From Streptomyces rishiriensis (GTDB taxonomy: Bacteria > Actinomycetota > Actinomycetes > Streptomycetales > Streptomycetaceae): a DNA stretch of 64,000 nt. Of the stretch, positions 1-9,335 are shown one piece after another; position 1 is the stretch's first letter; each line of letters starts with the position of its first letter. The notes under the pieces are model-generated. The model did not search any database. It was not told the origin of the DNA and was given only the letters and a program-made list of their open reading frames with translations. The stretch spans positions 2,480,001 to 2,544,000 of the forward strand of contig NZ_JAUSWV010000002.1 of the NCBI RefSeq assembly GCF_030815485.1. The letters run 5' to 3'. A program made the position numbers and the translations under genes.

Positions 1-1271
1 AGGTCGACGGGTTCAGACTCGACCGCATCGGGCAGCTGCTGTCGACGGCATACCCGGAACTGGCCCTGACACCGGGGCTGGACGCGCTCGCGCTGCGTCC
101 GTTCGCGCCGGGGGTCCTGCTGCACAGCGACGGGCGCCATCACCGCGCGGGCGCGCAGGCAGGCGCGGGGAGCACAAGGGGCGCATTACACGCCGTACGC
201 GCCCTGGCGAGCGTTCCCCGGCCGGGCGCGCTGCCCAGGCCGCGCGCCGGCGGCTCCCCGGCCACGCAGGCGCGGCCGGCGCCACTCCCCAAGGTCCGGG
301 CGGGGGCGCCGCTGGGCACCGCCGTGGACCAGGCCCGGCTGGGCGCCGCACTGACCCGGCTCGCGGTCACCCCCGCCGAACGGCTGATGCGCCGCCCGGA
401 GTCACCGGCCGCCCAGGCCCTCGCCTCCCGTGGTCTGCCCGCCCGCACGATCGACGGCTTCCTGCGTCCGCTGCTCGCCGCGCTGCTCTGCGACCCGGAC
501 CTCACCACCTCCAGCCGGTGCGCGGACCTCGCGCTGCGCGCCTTCGCGGCCGGCCGGCTGTCCCTGCCGGAGGGCGGGGCCGAGGTGCTGCCCGAGCTGC
601 TCGCGCGGACGCTGCCGCCGGGCACCGTGCACACCGGGGTGCGGGTCACCTCGGTCTCCACGACCTCGGTGACCACCGCCGAGCACGGCGAGTTCCGCTG
701 CCGTGCCGTGCTGGTCGCCACCGACGCGCGCACCGCGGCGGAACTGCTGCCGGGCCTGCGGGTGCCCGACTTCCATCCGGTGACGGTCGTCCACCACACG
801 GCGGACGACCCGCCCGGGACCGGGGCGTCGCTGCTCCTCGACGCCGACCGGGGCGGCCCGGTCGCGCACACGGCCGTGGTCAGCCGGGTCGACCCCAGCC
901 GCGCACCGGCGGGACGCGCGCTGATCTCGTCCACGGTCCTCGGCACACCGCCGCCGGGCATCGACACCGCCGTACGCATGCATCTGTCCCGGCTGTACGG
1001 CATCTCGACCGCGCGCTGGGAGACGCTGGCCGTGCATCACACCGCCGAGGCCGTGCCGGCGATGCGGGCGCCGCACGATCTGCGGCGGGCTGTCCGGTTG
1101 CTGGCGGGCCTGTACGTGTGCGGCGACCACCGGGACACCAGCACCGTGCAGGGCGCGCTGCACTCGGCGCACCGGGCCGCGTCGGCGATCCTCTCCGATC
1201 TGGGCGCCGCCGGTTCCCTGCACGCCGCCGAACCGTTGCCGACGGGCCGGCGGGAGCAGGCAGCGGCGTGA
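1..1271 (+). CDS. FAD-dependent amine-oxidase-like oxidoreductase, 3' part
   Basis: The reading frame is already open at base 3 and stops with TGA at 1269-1271, so the N-terminus with the Rossmann FAD motif lies outside the window. About 422 residues are visible. The C-terminus holds the second FAD-contact motif of flavin amine oxidases and protoporphyrinogen-oxidase-like proteins, 'YVCGDHRDTSTVQGALHSA' (residues ~366-385 of the visible part), where GD and the following helix bind the flavin. The middle resembles the substrate domain of NAD(P)/FAD-dependent oxidoreductases of unknown substrate. It is convergent with the HTH regulator and shares a hairpin terminator with it. The family is reasonably sure; the substrate is unknown. 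An internal start at 324 exists, but coding continues upstream of it. Confidence 0.8.
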   Translation, partial: VDGFRLDRIGQLLSTAYPELALTPGLDALALRPFAPGVLLHSDGRHHRAGAQAGAGSTRGALHAVRALASVPRPGALPRPRAGGSPATQARPAPLPKVRAGAPLGTAVDQARLGAALTRLAVTPAERLMRRPESPAAQALASRGLPARTIDGFLRPLLAALLCDPDLTTSSRCADLALRAFAAGRLSLPEGGAEVLPELLARTLPPGTVHTGVRVTSVSTTSVTTAEHGEFRCRAVLVATDARTAAELLPGLRVPDFHPVTVVHHTADDPPGTGASLLLDADRGGPVAHTAVVSRVDPSRAPAGRALISSTVLGTPPPGIDTAVRMHLSRLYGISTARWETLAVHHTAEAVPAMRAPHDLRRAVRLLAGLYVCGDHRDTSTVQGALHSAHRAASAILSDLGAAGSLHAAEPLPTGRREQAAA

Positions 1272-1286
1272 GCGGTGACCGGGGTA

Positions 1287-1311
1287 CCCCTGGGGGCTGC
1301 GCCCCCAGGGG
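1287..1311. terminator. Bidirectional hairpin terminator
   Basis: Perfect 11-bp stem (CCCCTGGGGGC / GCCCCCAGGGG) with a 3-nt loop, placed exactly between two convergent genes (stops at 1271 and 1318). There is no U-tract, as is usual in Streptomyces. Confidence 0.8.
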
Positions 1312-1317
1312 TGGGGG

Positions 1318-2838
1318 TCAGCCCAGGGCTGCGACCTTGTCGCGATAGGTGCGGGCCGGGGCCGCGTCCTTGTACGGCTCCAGCCTGCGCTCGAAGTCCC
1401 GGACGTACTCCAGGGCACGGACCGACCGCATCTCCGCCGCCTGCCCGGCGGCCTCCGCGGCCAGCTGGCAGGCCTGGTCGAGTTCACCGAGGCCGAGCCG
1501 GGCGGAGGCGAGGACCACCCGGCAGAACACCCGGCTGCGGGCGTGCGCGGCGGGACGCAGCTGGAGGGAGCGCTCGGCGTGCTGGGCGGCCGCCCGGAAC
1601 TGCTGGAGGTCGCGGTGGCAGTGCCCGAACTCGTCGGCCAGCTGCGCCTCGTCGAAGAAGCGCGCCCAGTGCGGGACCTCGTCGCCGGACTTGGCCGCCT
1701 CCAGCGCGCGTTCGGCGCGGACGAGGGCGGCGGTCGAGGCACGCACCTCGCCGAGCACCCCGTGGCCGCGCGCCTCCGCGGAGTGCAGCAGTGCCTGCAC
1801 GACGGCCGGGGCGCCCGTGCCGACCCCCTGCTGGGCCACCCGCGCGAGCTGCACGGCCTCGCGGCCGTGGCCGAGATAGACGGCCTGGCGGCTCATGGTG
1901 ACGAGGACGAAGGAGCCGTACGCCCGGTCGCCGGCCGCCTGGGAGAGGCGCAGGGCCTGGACGAAGTAGCGCTGGGCCAGGCCGTGCGCGGCGATGTCGA
2001 AGGAGGTCCAGCCCGCGAGTCGGGTCAGGTCGGCGGCCGCGCCGAACAGGCGCCGGCCGGTCTGCTCGCCGTAGGCGCCCCGCAGCATCGGCTCGCACTC
2101 GTGCTCCAGGTAGCGCACGAGGGCCTGGCGGGCGTGGCCGCCGCCGTACCGGTCGTCGAGCGTACGGAAGAGCTCGCCGACCGAGCGGAGCGCGGAGATG
2201 TCGCCGCCGGTGACCCGCTGGCCGAGGCCCCGGTCACCGCCCTGGCCGCGCTGGCGGGGGACGGCTCCAGGACCCGGCAGCACCTGGGCCGGCGCTGCCA
2301 TGGGCGGCGCGGAGGCGGGCTGCTGGGGCACGGCGGGCCGGTGCCCCGGACGGCCCTGGACGGGCACCCGGGCGAGCGGCTCGCTGCGGGCCACCTTCTC
2401 GTCGGCCCGCCCGATCAGCCAGTCGCGGCTCGGCACGACGAGCCCCGCCGGGGTGAAGGCGATCTTGCGGAGCTCGGCCTGACTGCCGGAGTCCTTGCGC
2501 CAGAGTCCGCCGACGATGTCGATGGCCTCCTCGGGGGTGCCGGCGAACTCCAGGCCCGCGTAGACGGGGGCGCAGGCGTCCAGGCCGAGGTCCTGGGCGG
2601 TGAGGCGGCGGCCCAGGCGCCGGGTGAAGACCTCGGCGATGAGCGCGGGGGTGGTGCCCCGGGGCTGCTGTCCGCGCAGCCACCGGGTGACGGACGTCTT
2701 GTCGTATCTGAGATCCAGCCCGTGCTCGAGGCCTAGCTGATCGACGCGACGGGCCAGCCCCGCGTTGGAGAAGCCCGCTTCTGCGATGAGCGCGGCGAGC
2801 TGGCGGTTGGGCGTGCGCTGCGCGGGTCGTTCCGTCAT
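1318..2838 (-). CDS. HTH transcriptional regulator with TPR-like C-terminus (NsdA-like architecture)
   Basis: The protein has 506 residues from ATG at 2838 ([10 protein letters not shown]). An upstream in-frame extension to 2976 is unlikely because it is not coding-like. Residues ~10-85 form an HTH region ('[16 protein letters not shown]', '[13 protein letters not shown]', ending 'LTAQDLGLD'), the layout of the large Streptomyces regulators that include NsdA (negative regulator of differentiation). Residues ~230-500 are helical, Ala/Leu/Arg-rich repeats that look like TPRs ('[13 protein letters not shown]', '[14 protein letters not shown]'). A Pro-rich linker near residue ~200 separates the parts. 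It is divergent from lipB. The role as a cytoplasmic DNA-binding regulator is inferred from architecture; target and effector are unknown. Confidence 0.75.
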   Translation of the reverse strand: MTERPAQRTPNRQLAALIAEAGFSNAGLARRVDQLGLEHGLDLRYDKTSVTRWLRGQQPRGTTPALIAEVFTRRLGRRLTAQDLGLDACAPVYAGLEFAGTPEEAIDIVGGLWRKDSGSQAELRKIAFTPAGLVVPSRDWLIGRADEKVARSEPLARVPVQGRPGHRPAVPQQPASAPPMAAPAQVLPGPGAVPRQRGQGGDRGLGQRVTGGDISALRSVGELFRTLDDRYGGGHARQALVRYLEHECEPMLRGAYGEQTGRRLFGAAADLTRLAGWTSFDIAAHGLAQRYFVQALRLSQAAGDRAYGSFVLVTMSRQAVYLGHGREAVQLARVAQQGVGTGAPAVVQALLHSAEARGHGVLGEVRASTAALVRAERALEAAKSGDEVPHWARFFDEAQLADEFGHCHRDLQQFRAAAQHAERSLQLRPAAHARSRVFCRVVLASARLGLGELDQACQLAAEAAGQAAEMRSVRALEYVRDFERRLEPYKDAAPARTYRDKVAALG

Positions 2839-3082
2839 CTGCGGTGCGGTCTCCTGCCTCCCGGGCCTTTGACGTGCCCGGATGAAGTGCCCTGCTGCGG
2901 TGAGCAGCCCTTTTGGCCTCGTGACGGCGCGAATGTAGCGGAGCGTAAACAGCCGGTCGCACATATCGACGTTCATTCATCCGATCGTGTGAGGATTGAC
3001 CCGGGGGCTGACGCGGAGCGCGCGGACGTACAGTGGCTTGGGCGCTTTACGTGCCTTACGACTTTCCAGGGAGGCGCTTGCC

Positions 3083-3880
3083 GTGAGCGAGCTGCGGTTC
3101 GTCCGGATGGGGTTCGGCGGGGACGCCGTCGAGTACCAGGAGGCGTGGGACGAGCAACGCCGCGTGCACGCGGCCCGGTTCACCGACGAGGTGCCGGACA
3201 CCGTGCTGCTCCTGGAGCACCCCCCGGTGTACACCGCGGGCCGGCGCACCGCCGACGACGAGCGCCCCCTGGACGGCACCCCGGTCGTGGACGTGGACCG
3301 CGGCGGCAAGATCACCTGGCACGGGCCGGGGCAGCTGGTGGGCTACCCGATCCTGAAACTGCCGCGGCCGGTGGACGTCGTCGCTCATGTGCGGCGCCTG
3401 GAGGAGGCACTGATCCGGGCGTGCGCCGAGTTCGGCCTCGAGACGTCCCGGGTCGAGGGCCGCAGCGGGGTGTGGGTGCTCGGCGATCCGGTGGAACGGC
3501 GCCCGTCGCTCGGCGGCCTGTCGCTGGACTTCGACCCCCGGCTCACCGACGAGGAGTTCGATCCGCGGCTGAACGGCCCGGAGTACGCCCCCTCGAACGC
3601 GGGCCAGCGGCGCGAGGACCGCAAGATCGCGGCGATCGGGATCCGGGTCGCCAAGGGCGTCACGATGCACGGCTTCGCTCTCAACGTGAACCCGGACAAC
3701 AAGTGGTTCGACCGGATCATCCCGTGCGGGATCCGGGACGCGGGAGTCGCCTCACTGGCCTACGAGCTGGGCCGGGACGTCACGATCGACGAGGTGCTGC
3801 CGGTCGTGGAGCGGCACCTGAAGGACGTCCTCGGGAGCGCGGAACCGAAGCCGCGGGAGATCGAGAAGGCGACCGCCTGA
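3083..3880 (+). CDS. lipB: Octanoyltransferase LipB
   Basis: LipB transfers octanoyl from octanoyl-ACP to lipoyl domains of 2-oxoacid dehydrogenases and the glycine cleavage H protein, the first step of de novo lipoylation in the cytoplasm. The protein has 265 residues. Seen in it: '[15 protein letters not shown]', '[16 protein letters not shown]' (substrate loop), catalytic Lys in '[17 protein letters not shown]' and catalytic Cys in 'DRIIPCGI'. The GTG start at 3083 follows a GGGAGG ribosome binding site; the frame is open to 2996 but that part is not LipB-like. lipA follows 116 bp downstream on the same strand, the usual actinobacterial pairing. Confidence 0.96.
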   Translation: MSELRFVRMGFGGDAVEYQEAWDEQRRVHAARFTDEVPDTVLLLEHPPVYTAGRRTADDERPLDGTPVVDVDRGGKITWHGPGQLVGYPILKLPRPVDVVAHVRRLEEALIRACAEFGLETSRVEGRSGVWVLGDPVERRPSLGGLSLDFDPRLTDEEFDPRLNGPEYAPSNAGQRREDRKIAAIGIRVAKGVTMHGFALNVNPDNKWFDRIIPCGIRDAGVASLAYELGRDVTIDEVLPVVERHLKDVLGSAEPKPREIEKATA

Positions 3881-3996
3881 CCGGGAACAGTCCCCTCGGC
3901 TCTGAGGTTGGCCTCACAGCAGAACCCGGTAAACACGGGCGTACCCTGGTGTACGCCGAAGAATCGAAAGTCTACGCAGACAGGCAGGGAGCCGAC

Positions 3997-4962
3997 GTGT
4001 CCGCAGTCGCACCCGACGGACGCAAGATGCTGCGCCTGGAGGTCCGCAACAGCCAGACCCCCATCGAGCGCAAGCCCGAGTGGATCAAGACCCGGGCGAA
4101 AATGGGTCCCGAATACACCAAGATGCAGAACCTCGTGAAGAGCGAGGGCCTGCACACCGTGTGCCAGGAAGCCGGCTGTCCCAACATCTACGAGTGCTGG
4201 GAAGACCGTGAGGCCACCTTCCTGATCGGCGGCGACCAGTGCACCCGGCGCTGTGACTTCTGCCAGATCGACACCGGCAAGCCCGAGGCGCTGGACCGTG
4301 ACGAGCCGCGGCGCGTCGGTGAGTCCGTCGTCACGATGGACCTGAACTACGCCACCATCACCGGTGTGGCGCGCGACGACCTGGCGGACGGCGGGGCGTG
4401 GCTCTACGCCGAGACCGTCCGGCAGATCCACCGGCAGACCGCCGAGCGGGAGGCCGGGCGCACGAAGGTGGAGCTGCTCGCCCCCGACTTCAACGCCGTT
4501 CCGGAGCAGCTGGCGGAGGTCTTCTCCTCGCGGCCCGAGGTCTTCGCGCACAACGTCGAGACCGTCCCGCGGATCTTCAAGCGGATCCGCCCCGGCTTCC
4601 GTTACGAGCGTTCGCTCGACGTCATCACGGCCGCCCGCGACTACGGGCTCGTCACCAAGTCGAACCTGATCCTCGGCATGGGCGAGACCCGCGAGGAGGT
4701 CGGCGAGGCGCTCCGGCAGCTGCACGACGCCGGCTGCGAGCTGGTCACCATCACGCAGTACCTGCGGCCCTCCGTGCGCCACCACCCGGTGGAGCGCTGG
4801 GTCAAGCCGCACGAGTTCGTGGAGCTGAAGGAGGAGGCCGAGCAGATCGGCTTCTCAGGCGTGATGTCGGGACCGCTGGTACGGTCCTCCTACCGTGCCG
4901 GGCGCCTGTACCGGATGGCCGTCGAGAAGCGCGGCGCGTACATCGCCTCGCAGGCCGTCTGA
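3997..4962 (+). CDS. lipA: Lipoyl synthase LipA
   Basis: Radical-SAM enzyme that inserts two sulfurs into the octanoyl chain delivered by LipB. The protein has 321 residues. The auxiliary 4Fe-4S cluster motif Cx4Cx5C is at residues 56, 61 and 67 ('[12 protein letters not shown]') and the radical-SAM Cx3Cx2C is at 82, 86 and 89 ('CTRRCDFC'). The C-terminus '[11 protein letters not shown]' is the family's conserved end. GTG at 3997 is chosen because it has an AGGGAG site just upstream and gives the family's N-terminal length; the frame is open much further upstream, through lipB, but that is a shadow. It probably shares a transcript with lipB. Confidence 0.97.
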   Translation: MSAVAPDGRKMLRLEVRNSQTPIERKPEWIKTRAKMGPEYTKMQNLVKSEGLHTVCQEAGCPNIYECWEDREATFLIGGDQCTRRCDFCQIDTGKPEALDRDEPRRVGESVVTMDLNYATITGVARDDLADGGAWLYAETVRQIHRQTAEREAGRTKVELLAPDFNAVPEQLAEVFSSRPEVFAHNVETVPRIFKRIRPGFRYERSLDVITAARDYGLVTKSNLILGMGETREEVGEALRQLHDAGCELVTITQYLRPSVRHHPVERWVKPHEFVELKEEAEQIGFSGVMSGPLVRSSYRAGRLYRMAVEKRGAYIASQAV

Positions 4963-5140
4963 CGCGACGTCATCGTCCTTGCGCCGTAGGGACGCAGGCC
5001 GACTGTGTGAACTCGCGCACAAGCTATTACTCGCCAGTACTGACCGATATGACGCGGCCCCGGCCGTCCTCGCAGATGAGGGCGTACGCCGGGGTCGCGT
5101 CAGCGTTTCGGCCCTGCGCGTCAAGGCTTCATTCGTGTTT

Positions 5141-5152
5141 GACCGGCCGGTC
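5141..5152. promoter_or_regulatory. 12-bp perfect palindrome upstream of small gene
   Basis: GACCGGCCGGTC lies about 105 bp before the next start codon, in a 295-bp gene-free stretch after lipA. It could be an operator for the small downstream gene. I recognise no known regulator consensus, and the rest of this intergenic stretch shows nothing else I can name. Confidence 0.3.
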
Positions 5153-5257
5153 ACGCCCTGGTAACACCAAACAGTGACGCTGGTATCACGTCACGTGCAC
5201 CACGCCCTCCCGCAGCACCCCGCCCGTACCCGAAGCCGTCCGAGGGGGACACCCACC

Positions 5258-5458
5258 ATGCAGGCCGCGCCCGTTCGCGCCACCGCGATCCCGACCTTCA
5301 GCACCGCACTGCGCGCCGTCGAGTCGCTGCTCATGAGCAGCGGCCAGCGCACCGCCCGTCGCAACGCCTGGACCTCCGTGCTGGAGGACCGCCGTCGCGC
5401 CAAGGACCGGGTCGAGGCGCAGCGCGTCCTCGAGGCGGTCACCTCCGCCCGCCCCTGA
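5258..5458 (+). CDS. Small conserved hypothetical protein (66 aa)
   Basis: The protein has 66 residues and starts with ATG at 5258 behind a GAGGGGG ribosome binding site. The sequence is basic in its second half ('SSGQRTARRNAWTSVLED') and predicted helical, with no signal peptide or membrane segment. It sits alone between lipA and the DUF4191 gene on the same strand, a position that I recall being conserved in Streptomyces (next to lipA). I do not recognise a domain. G/C-rich third positions and the good ribosome site support a real gene; the function is unknown. Confidence 0.65.
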   Translation: MQAAPVRATAIPTFSTALRAVESLLMSSGQRTARRNAWTSVLEDRRRAKDRVEAQRVLEAVTSARP

Positions 5459-5535
5459 CCCACCCCCTCCCCGCACTCCCCACACCTCCCCTCCTGCCGT
5501 CGTAGGCACTTCCGAGGCCACGTAGACTTCGTGGC

Positions 5536-6237
5536 ATGGCGAGAAGTGACAGCGCGGCGGACGCCGCTAACCCCGGGCGACTGAAGCAGATCGCCCTGAC
5601 GTTCAAGATGACCCACAAGGCCGACAAGACGATCGGTTTTGTCCTCGCGGGCGTCTTCCTCATCACCTTCGGCGTCTTTCTCGCGATCGGTTTCCTGATC
5701 GGTCACCCGGTCTACCTGGGCATCCTGGGATTCCTGCTCGCCTTCCTCGCGACGGCGATCGTGTTCGGGCGCCGGGCCGAACGGGCCGCCTTCGGCCAGA
5801 TGGAGGGCCAGCCGGGCGCTGCCGCGGCCGTCCTCGACAACATCGGCCGGGGCTGGACGACGACCCCCGCGGTGGCGATGAACCGCAGCCAGGACGTGGT
5901 GCACCGGGCCGTCGGCAAGGCCGGCATCGTCCTGGTCGCCGAGGGCAACCCGAACCGGGTGAAGAGCCTGCTGGCCGCCGAGAAGAAGAAGATGAACCGC
6001 ATCGTCGCGGACGTGCCGGTGCACGACGTGATCGTCGGTACGGGCGAGGGCCAGGTCGAGCTGAAGAAGCTGCGCACCACCCTGCTGAAGTACCCGAGGG
6101 TCCTGGCCGGTCCGCAGGTGACCGCGACCAACGACCGACTGCGCGCCATGGGCGACCTGATGAGCAACATGCCGCTGCCCAAGGGTCCGATGCCGAAGGG
6201 CATGCGCCTGCCGAAGGGCGGCGGCAAGGCCCGCTGA
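5536..6237 (+). CDS. DUF4191 family membrane protein
   Basis: The protein has 233 residues. The N-terminus is polar; two hydrophobic segments at about residues 35-58 ('TIGFVLAGVFLITFGVFLA') and 60-82 form a hairpin in the membrane, followed by a soluble C-terminal domain of ~150 residues. The C-terminus is basic and Pro/Gly/Lys-rich ('LPKGPMPKGMRLPKGGG'). This layout and its place after lipA fit the DUF4191 family, universal in actinobacteria and of unknown function. A strong hairpin terminator follows the stop codon. Confidence 0.85.
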   Translation: MARSDSAADAANPGRLKQIALTFKMTHKADKTIGFVLAGVFLITFGVFLAIGFLIGHPVYLGILGFLLAFLATAIVFGRRAERAAFGQMEGQPGAAAAVLDNIGRGWTTTPAVAMNRSQDVVHRAVGKAGIVLVAEGNPNRVKSLLAAEKKKMNRIVADVPVHDVIVGTGEGQVELKKLRTTLLKYPRVLAGPQVTATNDRLRAMGDLMSNMPLPKGPMPKGMRLPKGGGKAR

Positions 6238-6260
6238 GTCACCTTCCCCACGTCACGTCA

Positions 6261-6298
6261 CGAAGGGGGCGCCCGGATCACTCCGGACGCCCCCTTCG
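6261..6298 (+). terminator. Hairpin terminator after DUF4191 gene
   Basis: The 11-nt arms 6261-6271 and 6288-6298 pair perfectly; after one mismatch another 5 bp pair around a TCAC loop. It starts 23 bp after the stop codon. Confidence 0.85.
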
Positions 6299-6299
6299 T

Positions 6300-6862
6300 C
6301 GTGCGACGACGGGCTGCGGGCCTCCGCCGGGTGGGCCTCCGCCGGGCGGGCCTCCGCCGGGTGGCCTTGGTCGGGTGACCTTGGTCGGGCGGGCCTTCGC
6401 CTGCCTTTGCCGGGCGGCGGGCTTTCACCGGGCGGGTGTTCGTCCGCCCTCTCCGGGCTGGCCTCCCCCGGGCTGGCCTCCTCCGGGCTGACCTGCCGCG
6501 GGCTGACCTCCCCCGGGCTGGCCTCCTCCGGGCTGACCTGCCGCGGGCTGACCTCCCCCGGGCTGCGGACCTCGGCCGGGCGGGCCTTCGCCGGATGTCG
6601 GGCCTCGGCGGGCGGGCCTTCGCCGGGTGGCGGGCCTCGGCGGGCGGGCCTTCGCCGGATGGCGGGCCTCGGCGGGCGGGCCTCCGCCGGATGGCGGGCC
6701 TCGGCGAGCGGGTGTTCGTCCGCCCTCTCCGGGCTGACCTCCCCCGGGCTGCGGACCTCGGCCGGGCGGGCCTTCGCCGGGTGGCGGGCCTCCCCCGGGC
6801 GAGCCTCGGCCGGGCAGAGCCTCCGCCGGGCGAGCCTCGGCCGGGCAGGGCCTCCGATCGGT
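6300..6862. repeat. GC-rich tandem-repeat tract (15-nt and ~30-nt units)
   Basis: No recognisable gene occupies this stretch between two convergent genes. Positions 6453-6557 hold seven tandem 15-mers of the type CCGGGCTGACCTCCC, grouped into a 45-nt higher-order unit. Both sides carry looser units such as GGCGGGCCTTCGCCGG, and the unit block with CGCCCTCTCCGGGCTG recurs near 6445 and 6720. In one plus-strand frame the 15-mers read R-A-[D/G]-L-[P/L], resembling pentapeptide repeats, but there is no convincing start and the frame runs antisense into the RDD gene. It is probably repeat expansion in non-coding DNA or a gene fossil. Confidence 0.8.
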
Positions 6863-7330
6863 CTAGATGCGCACTTCCACCGTGCGGGCCAGGCGGTCGT
6901 GCAGGCCGCGGCCGTCGCGGTCCCAGATCAGGGCCGGGACGGCCAGGCAGAGCAGGATCGTGCGCGCCACGGCCCGCAGGGGGCTCACCGCGCCGGTCCC
7001 GACGGACACCACCCGCAGGCCGAACAGGCGCTTGCCCGGGGTGCAGCCGACCGTGCCGACCGTCAGGACGCTCAGCACGAAGAAGACGAGGAGGGCCCAG
7101 TTGCCGGTCGCCGGGCGGTAGCCGTCCGTGATCAGGCTGTATGCGATCAAGACGCTGAAACCCCAGTCCACGGCCAGCGCACCGAGCCGTCGGCCGGGGC
7201 GGGCGATCGAGCCCGGCCCGTGCTCCGGCAGACCCAGCTGCTCGCCCCTGTATCCGAAGTCGACACCGGCTTCCTCGGCGGCCGCGCGGGGCCCCGAGAG
7301 CCACGAACCGATTGCATCCCTGTTGTCCAC
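6863..7330 (-). CDS. RDD family membrane protein
   Basis: The protein has 155 residues. The RDD domain covers about residues 43-150: '[18 protein letters not shown]' gives the conserved Arg and Asp, then two or three membrane segments (~50-67, ~80-98, ~120-140), the conserved '[12 protein letters not shown]' and a final '[14 protein letters not shown]'. RDD proteins are small integral membrane proteins of mostly unknown, possibly transport-related, function. It reads away from glnA, whose regulatory region lies just upstream. Confidence 0.88.
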   Translation of the reverse strand: MDNRDAIGSWLSGPRAAAEEAGVDFGYRGEQLGLPEHGPGSIARPGRRLGALAVDWGFSVLIAYSLITDGYRPATGNWALLVFFVLSVLTVGTVGCTPGKRLFGLRVVSVGTGAVSPLRAVARTILLCLAVPALIWDRDGRGLHDRLARTVEVRI

Positions 7331-7393
7331 CCGACCACGGTACTGCGCCCGTTTCGCGATACGGACAGGTGGGGTACACCGGGCAGCCTCCGG

Positions 7394-7431
7394 TTAACTT
7401 GTGCGAAACAAATGGGTCACGCCCGAGAAAT
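7394..7431 (+). promoter_or_regulatory. GlnR double box upstream of glnA
   Basis: TTAAC-n6-GAAAC-n6-GTCAC-n6-GAAAT keeps the exact 5-6-5-6-5-6-5 spacing of the actinobacterial GlnR operator (gTnAc/GaAAc half sites). It lies ~97 bp before the glnA start and is the expected binding site for GlnR (and GlnRII), which activate glnA under nitrogen limitation. Confidence 0.9.
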
Positions 7432-7527
7432 CACCCGTCCCTAGGGTCGATGTCAGCGTGTGCCACCGCACTGGCCGCACGAACGAACTACCACCCCGGC
7501 TCGACGGCCGGGAGTAGGAGGAGCTGG

Positions 7528-8937
7528 ATGTTCCAGAACGCCGACGAGGCCAAGAAGTTCATCGCGGACGAGGACGTCAAGTTCGTCGACGTCCGCTTCT
7601 GCGACCTGCCGGGCGTCATGCAGCACTTCACGCTGCCGGTCGAGGCGTTCGACCCGGACGAGGAGCTGGCCTTCGACGGCTCGTCGATCCGCGGTTTCCA
7701 GGCCATCCACGAGTCCGACATGGCGCTGCGCGCCGACCTGTCGACCTCGCGCGTGGACCCGTTCCGCCGCGACAAGACGCTGAACATCAACTTCTTCATC
7801 CACGACCCGATCACGGGCGAGCAGTACTCCCGTGACCCGCGCAACGTGGCGAAGAAGGCGGAGGCGTACCTGGCGTCGACCGGTATCGCCGACACCGCGT
7901 ACTTCGGCCCCGAGGCCGAGTTCTACGTCTTCGACAGCGTGCGGTTCCAGACCTCCGCGAACGAGTCCTTCTACCACATCGACTCCGAGGCCGGCGCCTG
8001 GAACACCGGTGCGCTCGAGGACAACCGCGGTTACAAGGTCCGCTACAAGGGCGGCTACTTCCCGACCCCGCCGGTCGACCACTTCGCCGACCTGCGTGCC
8101 GAGATCTCCCTGGAGCTGGCCGCGTCCGGCCTCCAGGTCGAGCGCCAGCACCACGAGGTGGGCACCGCCGGCCAGGCCGAGATCAACTACAAGTTCAACA
8201 CGCTGCTCGCCGCGGCCGACGACCTCCAGCTCTTCAAGTACATCGTGAAGAACGTCGCCTGGCGCAACGGCAAGACCGCGACCTTCATGCCGAAGCCGAT
8301 CTTCGGTGACAACGGCTCGGGCATGCACGTCCACCAGTCGCTGTGGACCGGCGGTTCCCCGCTGTTCTACGACGAGGCCGGCTACGCGGGCCTGTCGGAC
8401 ATGGCCCGCTACTACATCGGCGGCATCCTCAAGCACGCCCCGTCGCTGCTGGCCTTCACCAACCCGACGGTGAACTCGTACCACCGCCTGGTCCCGGGCT
8501 TCGAGGCCCCGGTCAACCTGGTGTACTCGCAGCGCAACCGCTCCGCGGCCATGCGCATCCCGATCACGGGCTCCAACCCGAAGGCCAAGCGCGTCGAGTT
8601 CCGCGCGCCCGACTCCTCCGGCAACCCGTACCTGGCGTTCTCCGCCCTGCTGCTCGCGGGCCTGGACGGCATCAAGAACAAGATCGAGCCGGCCGAGCCG
8701 ATCGACAAGGACCTCTACGAGCTGGCCCCCGAGGAGCACGCGGGCGTCGCGCAGGTCCCGACCTCGCTCCCGGCCGTCCTCGACCGCCTCGAGGCGGACC
8801 ACGAGTTCCTGCTCGCCGGTGACGTCTTCACGTCCGACCTGATCGAGACCTGGATCGACTACAAGCGCACCAACGAGATCGCCCCGCTCCAGCTGCGCCC
8901 GCACCCGCACGAGTTCGAGCTGTACTTCGACGTGTGA
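7528..8937 (+). CDS. glnA: Glutamine synthetase type I (GSI-beta)
   Basis: Makes glutamine from glutamate, ammonia and ATP; a cytoplasmic dodecamer and the main ammonium-assimilating enzyme. The protein has 469 residues from ATG at 7528, behind a purine-rich GGAGTAGGAGGAG site. Signatures seen: '[16 protein letters not shown]', the glutamate/ammonium site '[17 protein letters not shown]', 'NRSAAMRIP' and the metal ligand region '[11 protein letters not shown]'. The adenylylation loop '[13 protein letters not shown]' keeps the Tyr that GlnE (encoded at ~51-54 kb here) modifies. The GlnR box just upstream indicates nitrogen control. It is transcribed alone and is followed by a terminator. Confidence 0.98.
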   Translation: MFQNADEAKKFIADEDVKFVDVRFCDLPGVMQHFTLPVEAFDPDEELAFDGSSIRGFQAIHESDMALRADLSTSRVDPFRRDKTLNINFFIHDPITGEQYSRDPRNVAKKAEAYLASTGIADTAYFGPEAEFYVFDSVRFQTSANESFYHIDSEAGAWNTGALEDNRGYKVRYKGGYFPTPPVDHFADLRAEISLELAASGLQVERQHHEVGTAGQAEINYKFNTLLAAADDLQLFKYIVKNVAWRNGKTATFMPKPIFGDNGSGMHVHQSLWTGGSPLFYDEAGYAGLSDMARYYIGGILKHAPSLLAFTNPTVNSYHRLVPGFEAPVNLVYSQRNRSAAMRIPITGSNPKAKRVEFRAPDSSGNPYLAFSALLLAGLDGIKNKIEPAEPIDKDLYELAPEEHAGVAQVPTSLPAVLDRLEADHEFLLAGDVFTSDLIETWIDYKRTNEIAPLQLRPHPHEFELYFDV

Positions 8938-8974
8938 CCGGCCCCGGGCCGGCAGGTCCGTGAGTCTTCGGGTC

Positions 8975-9007
8975 CGCCCCCGTTCCTGTTTCTCAGGGAC
9001 GGGGGCG
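8975..9007 (+). terminator. Terminator after glnA
   Basis: 14-bp stem (8975-8988 with 8994-9007, one G-U pair) and a 5-nt loop, 38 bp after the glnA stop. Confidence 0.85.
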
Positions 9008-9076
9008 TCGCCGTATGGTTTCTGGCACTGCTGTTCGACGGAAGACCTCGACAGAGGTGACGGGGGAGAGACGGGA

Positions 9077-9334
9077 ATGCCCGGACAGGACGATCTGGAG
9101 CGGGAGTTCGACCTCAAGTGGGCGGACGACGCGGCGCACAAGGAACCATCCGCGCGGGCCCGGATGCTGGCCGCCCGCTGGAAGGAGAACCCGCCCGGAC
9201 CGGTCCCGTTCCGCGCCGACCCGGACCGGGTGGCATCGCCCCGGTCGTCATGGCTGTCGACGGCACTCGTGCTGGGCTGCGTGGCCGCGGTGATCCTGCT
9301 CTTGGGGTACGCGCGGTTCCGGGCGCAGTACTGA
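9077..9334 (+). CDS. Small single-span membrane protein
   Basis: The protein has 85 residues, starting with ATG at 9077 behind GGGGGAGAGACGGG. Residues 1-58 are charged and cytoplasmic-looking ('DDLEREFDLKWADDA', basic 'ARMLAARWKENPPGP'). Residues ~60-78 form one membrane helix ('LSTALVLGCVAAVILLLGY') with a short tail. No family is recognised. Its stop codon lies one base before the next start, so it is probably co-transcribed with the HEAT-like gene downstream. Confidence 0.7.
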   Translation: MPGQDDLEREFDLKWADDAAHKEPSARARMLAARWKENPPGPVPFRADPDRVASPRSSWLSTALVLGCVAAVILLLGYARFRAQY

Positions 9335-9335
9335 C

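Noticed and set aside
2839..2976. N-terminal extension of the HTH/TPR regulator
   Set aside because: The extension is not coding-like; the ATG at 2838 gives the family's N-terminus.
6258..7379. 373-codon minus-strand frame through the repeat tract and RDD gene
   Set aside because: It is in a different frame from the RDD gene, is very Arg/Pro-rich and lacks any start context; it results from the GC-rich repeats.
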